Assembly: GCA_002494205.1 (NCBI GenBank)
Contig: DLBE01000035.1
Span: 1-13,734 of the forward strand
Direction: 5' to 3'
Length of the DNA stretch: 13,734 bases
Origin: Caryophanales bacterium UBA7029
GTDB taxonomy: Bacteria; Bacillota_I; Bacilli_A; RFN20; CAG-826
Shown here one piece after another: positions 7,263 through 13,201 of this stretch (its first letter is position 1; each line of letters opens with the position of its first letter). The translations under genes and the position numbers were made by a program. The notes under the pieces were generated by a model. It saw only the letters and a list, made by a program, of their open reading frames with translations. It was not told where the DNA came from and ran no database searches.

Positions 7263-8243
7263 CTATTCCACGATGATTTCTTCGTAGCCTTGGCCTTCAG
7301 GAATTTCAATACCTAAAGCTGTACAACGTGATTTAACATATTTTTTGACAGGATTTGGATCATATTGAATGGCATACTTACGAATATCTTTCTTTCCAAG
7401 AAGAACGTTATAAGCCATTTCGCCAGTGATTTCTCCTAAGCGATAGTAATCAATTGTTAATGTTGCAAAACCACACGCTTTACAAATTCCCTCTTCTCCT
7501 GCAAAAATTGGCTTGGTTCCGCCAAATGCTGAAGCAATAGCTTTGCTATTTGTTGCACAGAAGTTATCTGTAGGAATGTAAATTGCATCTTCTTTGCTCT
7601 TTGCAGAGTTACAAATTGCATTTAATGTATCGGTGCCTGAAATTGCGTATTCGGTTGCCTTAAGTCCTTTTTTATTAAGATATTTCTTAACTTCTTGAAC
7701 TTGATATTTAGAGTTTGCTTCTTCTGAGCAATAAAGAATTCCAAATTTTTTAGCAGCAGGAAGTAATGAAGTCATAATATCAACTTGAGTTTTAAGTGGT
7801 GCAAGATCACTTGTACCAGAAACATTTGTTCCTGTTGCTCCATCCTTAAGTTCAACATCTAAAGCAACTCCATATTCAGTAACTGATGTTCCGAGAATAG
7901 GAATTGTTGAGGTTGCTGTATAAGCTGCTGAAACACATGGTGTAGCATTTGCCATAATTAAATCAACATCTTTGCTTACAAGGCTGTTAACAATAGTTGC
8001 ACAGTTTGGAACTTCGCCAGCAGCATTTGTTACCTTGTATTCAACTTTACGTCCTGCCTTCTTTAAGAGACTTTTGAGTTTAGTCTTAAATCCGTTTGTT
8101 GCAGCATCAAGAGCAGGGTGAGGTCCATATTGAGCAATACCAACTAAGTATTTTTCTTTATCTGGGTTGATTTTGATTTCTCTTGAACATCCAGTTAGCG
8201 CAAGGGAAACAACCGCACCAAGAAATAGTAATGACTTTTTCAT
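7263..8243 (-). CDS. substrate-binding lipoprotein of the ABC importer, TrpX-like (ABC_sub_bind)
   Basis: This is a lipid-anchored extracellular binding protein of 326 residues. The signal peptide MKKSLLFLGAVVSLALTGC has lipobox LTGC, with Cys19 as the anchor. The mature part begins YLVGIAQYGPHPALDAATNGF and continues as a two-lobe binding fold (DLIMANATPC, PILGTSVTEYG, KKFGILYCSEEANS, AIYIPTDNF, PIFAGEEG). This pattern matches the PF04392/COG2984 family. In streptococci and other Bacillota, such proteins with this permease and ATPase form the TrpXYZ system for tryptophan and related aromatic amino acids. The divergent trpB-like neighbour strengthens that substrate prediction. AGAGG 8 nt before the ATG serves as Shine-Dalgarno. 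I saw no T-box in the 5' region, although many trpXYZ operons have one. Confidence 0.88.
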   Translation of the reverse strand: MKKSLLFLGAVVSLALTGCSREIKINPDKEKYLVGIAQYGPHPALDAATNGFKTKLKSLLKKAGRKVEYKVTNAAGEVPNCATIVNSLVSKDVDLIMANATPCVSAAYTATSTIPILGTSVTEYGVALDVELKDGATGTNVSGTSDLAPLKTQVDIMTSLLPAAKKFGILYCSEEANSKYQVQEVKKYLNKKGLKATEYAISGTDTLNAICNSAKSKEDAIYIPTDNFCATNSKAIASAFGGTKPIFAGEEGICKACGFATLTIDYYRLGEITGEMAYNVLLGKKDIRKYAIQYDPNPVKKYVKSRCTALGIEIPEGQGYEEIIVE

Positions 8244-8266
8244 AAAATTTTCCTCTGTTTCGTTCG

Positions 8267-8304
8267 TTAGGTTTTCTAAAGGTTGTTTACAACTAGAACC
8301 CTAA
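8267..8304. repeat. long imperfect hairpin in the trpX 5' leader
   Basis: TTAGGTTTTCTA at 8267-8278 pairs with TAGAACCCTAA at 8294-8304 (5 bp, small internal loop, 5 bp). It encloses a further GTTGT-TT-ACAAC hairpin (8282-8293): about 15 pairs with a 3-nt bulge. On the minus strand it lies 24-61 nt before the trpX start, within the predicted transcript leader and just upstream of its Shine-Dalgarno. No U-run follows, so it is not an intrinsic terminator. It could be an RNA structure or a pair of DNA half-sites. Confidence 0.55.
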
Positions 8305-8355
8305 GTGTAATTAATTAAAAATCAATGCTTAAATTCTACATAATTTAAATAAACT

Positions 8356-8384
8356 TGTATATAAAAATTTTTTCATAAAGTTAA
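8356..8384 (-). promoter_or_regulatory. candidate promoter of the trpXYZ-like operon
   Basis: On the minus strand, TTAACT (-35, 8379-8384) and TATACA (-10, 8356-8361) are separated by 17 bp; each matches consensus at four of six positions. The implied leader is about 105 nt and contains the hairpin at 8267-8304. Confidence 0.45.
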
Positions 8385-8385
8385 G

Positions 8386-8399
8386 ATTACTATTGTAAT
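8386..8399. promoter_or_regulatory. candidate operator between the divergent promoters
   Basis: ATTAC-TATT-GTAAT is a perfect 5-bp inverted repeat with a 4-nt centre. It starts 1 bp beyond the minus-strand -35 box and covers the plus-strand -35 box, so a dimer bound here could affect both promoters. The HTH-TrpB protein encoded at 8448 is the obvious candidate ligand, but this is inference. Confidence 0.35.
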
Positions 8400-8421
8400 T
8401 AGTTTATCGGTATTTTATAAT
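8393..8421 (+). promoter_or_regulatory. promoter of the HTH-TrpB gene
   Basis: TTGTAA (8393-8398), a 17-bp spacer and a perfect TATAAT (8416-8421) form a good sigma-A-type promoter. Transcription would start near 8428, giving a leader of about 20 nt with GAGG and AAAGGA before the ATG at 8448. Confidence 0.65.
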
Positions 8422-8447
8422 TATTCCGCAAAGTGAGGAAAGGAACA

Positions 8448-9848
8448 ATGTATATTTCAGTTAAAGATGCTGCTAAAAAGTGGGGTGTAAATGAACGCCG
8501 TGTACGTCTTTTATGCCAAGAAAATAGAATTGAAGGATTAGTGAAGAAAGGCAAAATTTATTTAATTCCTGAAGATGCCCCAAAACCTTTAGATAGAAGA
8601 GGCAAAACTGGTCCAATTAAATTAGCAAATATTTCCGATATTGATTTCGCAACATATCGTAAAGTTTACCCAAACGAAGAAGGTTATTTTGGTCCTTACG
8701 GTGGTTCATTCGTAGATGAAAAAACTAAGAAAACATTTCAAGAAATTTATAATGGTTATCTTACTATTTGTAAGTCTGCAAAGTTTATTTCTGAACTACG
8801 TCAAATAAGACATGATTTCCAAGGTAGACCTACTCCAGTTTATCATTGTGAACGTTTATCTAATTATTTGGGCAAAGTTCAAATTTATTTAAAACGTGAA
8901 GATTTAAATCATATGGGATCCCATAAATTGAATAACTGTATGGGACAAGCTTTGCTTGCAAAAACATTAGGAAAGAAAAAGTTAATCGCTGAAACAGGTG
9001 CTGGAAGTCACGGTTCGGCTGTCGCAACAGCAGCCGCTTACTTTGGCTTAAAATGCGATATTTACATGGGAGAGGTTGATATGATGAAGCAAGCTCCAAA
9101 TGTAAATCGTATGCGCATTTTAGGTGCAAATGTTATACCTGTAAAAGAAGGAACTAGAACATTAAAGGAAGCAGTGGATGCTGCTCTTGAAGCGTTCTTA
9201 AAAGAACAAAAAGATGCTTTTTATCTAATGGGTTCTGCTGTTGGTCCTCATCCTTATCCTTTAATTGTTAGAGAATTCCAAGAAATTATAGGTAGAGAAG
9301 CACGTGAACAATTCCAAGAAATGACTGGAGAATTACCAGATATTGTTTGTGCTTGTGTTGGTGGCGGAAGTAACGCAATCGGTATGTTTGAAGCGTTCCT
9401 GAATGATCCAGTTCAAATTGTCGGTGTTGAACCAATGGGTGAAGGTAAAGAACCAGGAAAAAATGCCGCAACAATGACTTTCGGTAAAGAATATGTTTTG
9501 CACGGTTTCAAATCTAAGGTCTTAATGAATAAAGATGGTAGCGTAGCAAATGCTTATTCTATTGCATCAGGTTTAGATTATCCTGGTGTCGGACCAGAAC
9601 ATGCTTTCCTTCATGATATTGGAAGAGTTCAATATGAGGCAGTTACTGATGAAGAAGCTTTAGAGGCATTCAAACTCTTATCAAGACTTGAAGGTATTAT
9701 TCCTGCAATTGAATCAGCGCATGCTCTAGCGTATGCTATTAAAATAGCAAGAACTAGGAATTCAGGATCCATTCTTGTCAATTTAAGTGGTAGAGGAGAT
9801 AAAGACTTATCATACTTAATGGAGAAATATCCCGATCTTCTTAAATAA
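8448..9848 (+). CDS. trpB: tryptophan synthase beta chain fused to an N-terminal helix-turn-helix domain
   Basis: The 466-residue product has two parts. Residues 1-50 (MYISVKDAAKKWGVNERRVR, then RIEGLVKKGKIYLIPEDAPKP) match the excisionase/MerR-like HTH domains common in Bacillota regulators. From about residue 78 (GYFGPYGGSFVDE) a full-length TrpB follows: GRPTP, PLP-binding Lys160 in GSHKLNN, catalytic Glu182 in AETGAG, GSAVGPHPYP, the phosphate-binding GGGSNA, GLDYPGVGPEHA, IPAIESAHA and the C-terminal NLSGRGDKD. TrpB condenses indole with serine to give tryptophan. Ser187 replaces the usual Gln in GAGQHG (Salmonella Gln114), in the loop that holds the substrate carboxylate. No trpA is present, so it may use free indole, or act mainly as a sensor. 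An upstream in-frame GTG (8433) was rejected because it lies in the Shine-Dalgarno region and almost at the predicted transcript start. It is divergent from trpXYZ. Confidence 0.9.
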   Translation: MYISVKDAAKKWGVNERRVRLLCQENRIEGLVKKGKIYLIPEDAPKPLDRRGKTGPIKLANISDIDFATYRKVYPNEEGYFGPYGGSFVDEKTKKTFQEIYNGYLTICKSAKFISELRQIRHDFQGRPTPVYHCERLSNYLGKVQIYLKREDLNHMGSHKLNNCMGQALLAKTLGKKKLIAETGAGSHGSAVATAAAYFGLKCDIYMGEVDMMKQAPNVNRMRILGANVIPVKEGTRTLKEAVDAALEAFLKEQKDAFYLMGSAVGPHPYPLIVREFQEIIGREAREQFQEMTGELPDIVCACVGGGSNAIGMFEAFLNDPVQIVGVEPMGEGKEPGKNAATMTFGKEYVLHGFKSKVLMNKDGSVANAYSIASGLDYPGVGPEHAFLHDIGRVQYEAVTDEEALEAFKLLSRLEGIIPAIESAHALAYAIKIARTRNSGSILVNLSGRGDKDLSYLMEKYPDLLK

Positions 9849-9853
9849 TTCAA

Positions 9854-9886
9854 AAAAGGTTCCGAACTCGGAACCTTTTAAATTTA
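9854..9886. terminator. bidirectional intrinsic terminator after the HTH-TrpB gene
   Basis: AAAAGGTTCCGA (9854-9865) and TCGGAACCTTTT (9868-9879) are perfectly complementary; in RNA the innermost pairs open to leave a loop of about 6 nt. The flanking A and T runs allow use in both directions, serving the converging gene at 9898 as well. Confidence 0.88.
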
Positions 9887-9897
9887 TAATTTAATCT

Positions 9898-11022
9898 CTA
9901 TTCTTCTTCGCGTCTTAACGAAAAGTCGCCATCTTTAATCCAACCAAGTTTTCTAAAGGCTAAATCAATGAAGAACACTAGAATAATTGGAGCAATTATT
10001 TGTAAAACAAATATTCCAACCCAAGTTTGCCATGAGTTCTCCATAGATGCAAAAGTTCCAATTTGACCTACTAAACCAGCAGTCCCCATACCAGATGATG
10101 CACCCATGCATTTTAGTTTTAACCAGCAAGTTGAAATAGGTCCAAGAATTGCTGAAGCAATAATTGTAGGTAACCAAATGACAGGTTTTCTTAAAATATT
10201 CTTAAATTGAAGCATACTTGTGCCTATTCCAATCGAAATAACTTGTCCGATATTGTTGTCACGTCTAGATTGAATTGCAAATCCAACCATTTGTGTGGAA
10301 CAACCAACAACTGCAGCCCCTGAGGCAATCTCTAAACCTACAGATGGATTTCCTAAAGCGGTGGTGAAGATAATTGCGCCGATAGCAGCACTTGAAATTG
10401 GAGCGGTAAGTGCCATTCCCATAAGGACAGCGACAATTATTCCCATTAAGAAAGGAGCGACTGTTGTGCCTTCGGCAATTAACCATTGAATTGCGAATGT
10501 AACATACGCGGATGGGTATCTAATTCCTAGAGAAAGAATTAATCCAACAGCAGCTGAAAATAACGGGACGATTAAAATATCTACTGAGGTTTTTCTTCTT
10601 AGTACTAATTTCATTAGTAATGCAACCGCAATACATACTAAAAAGATCGTAAGAGGATCGCCAACTTTTATTCCGTTCGCTTCCACTAAATGCCCATGCA
10701 TATCGGTAGTCATTGAAAAATAAGCGGCAACTTCACCAACAGCAGCTAAGCAAATCGTTTTTAAAGCATCAAATTTTAACGCTAAAGCGATGCCGACTCC
10801 GATGCCGGCACCAGTGAGCATTTGTAAAACAAACGATAATCCACTTTTATGAGTAGATGTTCCAATAACATCAACCATAAAATTACAAAATCCACTTTCA
10901 GGCCAAATGGCAAAAAATGCGCCAATTGTAGCGAATATAGTTCCGATTATTAGCGTTGCAAATAATCCATTTGCCATTCCGCCTAGTGTAATCGTAAAGA
11001 AGTTTAATATTTTCTTTTTCAT
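9898..11022 (-). CDS. PfoR/PTS_EIIC_2-type membrane protein
   Basis: This is a polytopic membrane protein of 374 residues with about nine or ten hydrophobic segments. The order of motifs, GTSTHKSGLSFVLQML (54-69), GDPLTIFLV, LTAPISSAAIGAII (205-218), GIGTSMLQFKNILRKP (265-280), ASAILGPIST (289-298) and SGMGTAGLVGQIG (310-322), matches the COG3641/PF13303 family. It includes the PfoR protein encoded next to perfringolysin O in Clostridium perfringens and is related to PTS EIIC. No PTS EIIA or EIIB domain is attached or encoded nearby, so sugar uptake by PTS is not supported here. The substrate is unknown. The gene diverges from the clostripain-like lipoprotein gene. No Shine-Dalgarno precedes the ATG at 11022. 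Confidence 0.82.
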   Translation of the reverse strand: MKKKILNFFTITLGGMANGLFATLIIGTIFATIGAFFAIWPESGFCNFMVDVIGTSTHKSGLSFVLQMLTGAGIGVGIALALKFDALKTICLAAVGEVAAYFSMTTDMHGHLVEANGIKVGDPLTIFLVCIAVALLMKLVLRRKTSVDILIVPLFSAAVGLILSLGIRYPSAYVTFAIQWLIAEGTTVAPFLMGIIVAVLMGMALTAPISSAAIGAIIFTTALGNPSVGLEIASGAAVVGCSTQMVGFAIQSRRDNNIGQVISIGIGTSMLQFKNILRKPVIWLPTIIASAILGPISTCWLKLKCMGASSGMGTAGLVGQIGTFASMENSWQTWVGIFVLQIIAPIILVFFIDLAFRKLGWIKDGDFSLRREEE

Positions 11023-11041
11023 AGTCTAAATAATGATTTGT

Positions 11042-11070
11042 ATTATATTGCTCTTTTTGTAAAAATACAA
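11042..11070 (-). promoter_or_regulatory. candidate promoter of the PfoR-like gene
   Basis: On the minus strand, TTGTAT (11065-11070), 17 bp and a perfect TATAAT (11042-11047). The start would fall near 11035, leaving a leader of only about 13 nt with no Shine-Dalgarno. Confidence 0.5.
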
Positions 11071-11072
11071 AA
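11055..11072. repeat. 18-bp inverted repeat over the PfoR-like promoter
   Basis: TTTTGTA-AAAA-TACAAAA is a perfect 7-bp inverted repeat with a 4-nt centre. It covers the -35 box and part of the spacer of the predicted minus-strand promoter, as an operator might. Its low complexity makes a chance origin possible. Confidence 0.35.
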
Positions 11073-11121
11073 TTTATTTATAGTATCATCGATATTATAA
11101 CCGCTTACAACGAAAATTTAT

Positions 11122-11150
11122 TTGAATAAAAAATATATTTTTATTAATAT
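11122..11150 (+). promoter_or_regulatory. candidate promoter of the clostripain-like lipoprotein gene
   Basis: TTGAAT (11122-11127), 17 bp and TAATAT (11145-11150). The -10 ends 8 nt before the ATG at 11159, so the transcript would have almost no leader. No Shine-Dalgarno is seen. Confidence 0.4.
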
Positions 11151-11158
11151 ATAGTCTT

Positions 11159-12952
11159 ATGAAAAAGTTGTTTAGATGTTTAATTACCCTATCCCTTAGC
11201 GCTGGTGCACTTAGCGCCTGCTCATTTGAGGACATTTTCGGAGGTGGCAGCACTTCCGACAAACCTGCCGATCATATTGATGTTCGTGACTATTCTACTG
11301 AGGTAACAAAAGGTTCAAAATACGAATTTGATGGCAAGGTTTTTGCAGTTTATGAAGATGAAACTGAAGCTGAAGTTACAAAGAAATGTACTTTTACTAC
11401 TCTTGATACTTCAACGCTTGGAACTTCAAAATTTGTTGTTAGATACGAAGACTCAAAATATATTCACAAAAAGACTATTTCTGTTGAAATCGTTAAAGAT
11501 TCTTATGTTGCATTACAATCCATTTCACTTCCTGAAAACCTCAAAGTAAGACAAGGAAGTACAAAATCTATTACTCCAACATTTGTTCCAAGTAATGCAT
11601 CAAATAAAGAAGTTAGTTTTTCTATCGCTAATACAAATATTGCGACAGTTGATAGTGCTGGAAAAATTACACCAAAATCACTTGGTGAGACAACTCTTAC
11701 AGTAACTTCAAAAGAGAACAGCTCAATTAAAGCAACTACAAATCTTATTATTCACAATAATGCTCAAGATGAATGGACGATTTTAATGTATGTTTGCGGA
11801 GCAAATCTTGAAAGTGGAACCGACGATTGGGGTAATGTTCCTGATGCAGATGAAGCTGCAGGACTTGCATCTGCTGATATTGATGAAATTTTAAGTGTTA
11901 AAAATCAACCTGACGATGTTAATATTGCAATTCAAACCGGCGGTGCAAATGTTTGGCAGTCCGGCCATAGTTATTTGATTGATAAAACAAAACTTCAAAG
12001 ATGGGAAGTAAATAACAAAACTCTTGTTAAAAAAGAAACACTTTCAACTTATAAAAGTATGGGTAATTCTTCTACTTTAAAAAGCTTCCTAGAATGGGGA
12101 ATTGAAGAATATCCAGCCGAAAAGTATGGTCTTATCTTCTGGGATCACGGCGGAGGAATGTCTGGTTGTTGTTTTGACGAAAGAAAAGGTAGTGACGGAT
12201 TGACTCATGATGAAATTGTTACTGCTGTTAGTGGCGCATTTTCAAGCAAAGGTGTCGATAGATTCGAATTTGTTGGTTATGATTGCTGCTTAATGCAGAT
12301 GATGGAAATTGCTGAATTTAATAGTCCATATTTTAACTATCAAGTTACATCTCAAGAGTTAGAAAATGGAACTGGTTGGGCATATGATAAATGGTTAGAT
12401 TACCTCTATGGCGGAGCAAGCACAGAAACAATTTTAAAAGCAATTGTTGATGGCTTTATTGAAGTCAATGGTGGCAAAGATGGAACTGGTTATTCTTACC
12501 AAGGTGAATATTATGCTTGTGATCAAACTTTATCAGTCATTAATCTTAGTAAGGTTTCCGCATTCAAGAGTGCTTGGGAAGACATGGCAGAAGCAACAAA
12601 AGCTAGAATTCCTAATACTTCTTCTGCTAAATCAAGTTTCAAGACAAAAGTTCTAAATAAAACTAAGGTTTTTGCCGAAAGTGTGGGTGCAGACAAAGAT
12701 TATTCCGAGTTTGATTGTTATGATTTCTTATTAAAATTAGAATCCGAATCAACATTTAATCCTGGTAGTTCATACATTAATGCTGCTAAAAATGCTTTTA
12801 ATGAAATGGTTACTTATAATCTTGTTCAATTAGAAGGTTCAGCCGATGCTCACGGATTAAGCTGCTATTTTGGCAATGATGGCTATAACACGTCAACATA
12901 CACTCATTTCACGAAATGGAGTAGCTTAGTTTCCCATGTTGGTGGTTATTAA
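11159..12952 (+). CDS. lipoprotein with Ig-like domains and clostripain (C11) protease domain
   Basis: This is a predicted surface-anchored cysteine protease of 597 residues. The signal peptide ends in lipobox LSAC with Cys21 as the anchor. Residues about 40-112 look like a divergent Ig-like (BIG3-type) domain and about 117-199 are a BIG2 domain (QSISLPENLKVRQGS, GKITPKSLGETTLTV). The C11/clostripain domain runs from about 205 to the end: it opens DEWTILMYVCGANLES, carries the catalytic His330 in FWDHGGG and Cys377 in GYDCCLMQMMEIAE, and ends normally. Clostripains of clan CD usually cleave after Arg or Lys and mature by self-cleavage; specificity here is not known. Both catalytic residues are present, so it should be active. 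Like the nuclease at 1083-2321, it combines a lipid anchor, BIG2 and a hydrolase. It stands alone, divergent from the PfoR-like gene, with its own terminator. Confidence 0.87.
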   Translation: MKKLFRCLITLSLSAGALSACSFEDIFGGGSTSDKPADHIDVRDYSTEVTKGSKYEFDGKVFAVYEDETEAEVTKKCTFTTLDTSTLGTSKFVVRYEDSKYIHKKTISVEIVKDSYVALQSISLPENLKVRQGSTKSITPTFVPSNASNKEVSFSIANTNIATVDSAGKITPKSLGETTLTVTSKENSSIKATTNLIIHNNAQDEWTILMYVCGANLESGTDDWGNVPDADEAAGLASADIDEILSVKNQPDDVNIAIQTGGANVWQSGHSYLIDKTKLQRWEVNNKTLVKKETLSTYKSMGNSSTLKSFLEWGIEEYPAEKYGLIFWDHGGGMSGCCFDERKGSDGLTHDEIVTAVSGAFSSKGVDRFEFVGYDCCLMQMMEIAEFNSPYFNYQVTSQELENGTGWAYDKWLDYLYGGASTETILKAIVDGFIEVNGGKDGTGYSYQGEYYACDQTLSVINLSKVSAFKSAWEDMAEATKARIPNTSSAKSSFKTKVLNKTKVFAESVGADKDYSEFDCYDFLLKLESESTFNPGSSYINAAKNAFNEMVTYNLVQLEGSADAHGLSCYFGNDGYNTSTYTHFTKWSSLVSHVGGY

Positions 12953-12970
12953 TAATTAGTTAAGTTTATG

Positions 12971-12998
12971 AAGAGAATCCTATTTGGGTTCTCTTTTG
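12971..12998 (+). terminator. intrinsic terminator after the C11 protease gene
   Basis: AAGAGAATCC-TATTT-GGGTTCTCTT forms a 10-bp stem with one G-U pair and a 5-nt loop, followed by TTG. The last bases abut the alaS -35 box. The T-tract is short. Confidence 0.75.
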
Positions 12999-13026
12999 TT
13001 GACTACGTAAAATTTTATTGTATAAT
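12999..13026 (+). promoter_or_regulatory. promoter of the alaS T-box transcript
   Basis: TTGACT (12999-13004), 16 bp and a perfect TATAAT (13021-13026). The start would lie near 13033, about 170 nt before the alaS ATG. Confidence 0.75.
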
Positions 13027-13032
13027 AAACTC

Positions 13033-13184
13033 ACTCCCATAAAGGAAATATATGCCACTCCTTTGGAGTCGATGAAAGTCGACGTAGTTCTGCGTTAAAG
13101 ACGAATAATTAAGTGCAATACAAAGTATTGAATTAGGATGGTACCGCGATAAAACTCGTTCCTAGTTGATACTTTTTTATTTTG
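13033..13184 (+). promoter_or_regulatory. T-box leader of alaS, compact form
   Basis: The T-box AGGATGGTACCGCG lies at 13135-13148 (consensus AGGGTGGNACCGCG). The bulge UGGU would pair with a tRNA ending ACCA, and tRNA-Ala has A as discriminator. The distal stem I part is short: TCGA-TGAAAG-TCGA, at 13069-13082, after GGAG. GCG at 13092-13094 is a candidate alanine specifier on the 3' side, but I could not fold stem I well enough to prove it. A stem III-like hairpin CAATAC-AAA-GTATTG (13116-13130) precedes the T-box. Antiterminator: AGGA/TCCT and GCGA/TCGT around the bulge. From start site to T-box is only about 100 nt, shorter than usual. Uncharged tRNA-Ala is expected to raise alaS expression. 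Confidence 0.85.
13125..13184 (+). terminator. T-box leader terminator
   Basis: GTATTGA-A-TTAGGA (13125-13138) pairs with TCCTAG-TTGATAC (13160-13172): 13 bp with one bulged A, followed by TTTTTTATTTT. It would trap the T-box bulge in its loop. It excludes the CAATAC/GTATTG hairpin but includes the antiterminator pairing AGGA/TCCT. Confidence 0.65.
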
Positions 13185-13185
13185 T

Positions 13186-13198
13186 TTAGGAGGCCTAA
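13186..13198 (+). promoter_or_regulatory. alaS Shine-Dalgarno within a small hairpin
   Basis: AGGAGG (13188-13193) lies 8 nt before the ATG at 13202 and fixes the start. It sits in TTAGG-AGG-CCTAA, a 5-bp stem with a 3-nt loop, which could mask it. The same bases can also pair with TTCCTA at 13159-13164 in the T-box leader. Confidence 0.6.
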
Positions 13199-13201
13199 GG
13201 T

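Noticed and set aside
8433..8447. GTG start that would add five residues to HTH-TrpB
   Set aside because: It lies within the Shine-Dalgarno region of the ATG at 8448 and only about 5 nt from the predicted transcript start; MYISVKDAA is the usual beginning of this HTH type.
8244..8447. T-box or other known tryptophan riboswitch upstream of trpX
   Set aside because: No UGGNACC bulge, no T-box consensus and no terminator before trpX on the minus strand; only the hairpin at 8267-8304.
10295..10489. Short open frames on both strands within the PfoR-like gene
   Set aside because: They are shadows of a well-supported membrane protein gene and their translations have no recognisable features.
9898..11022. 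A functional sugar PTS
   Set aside because: Only an EIIC-like protein of the PfoR family is present, with no EIIA or EIIB domain fused or encoded beside it.
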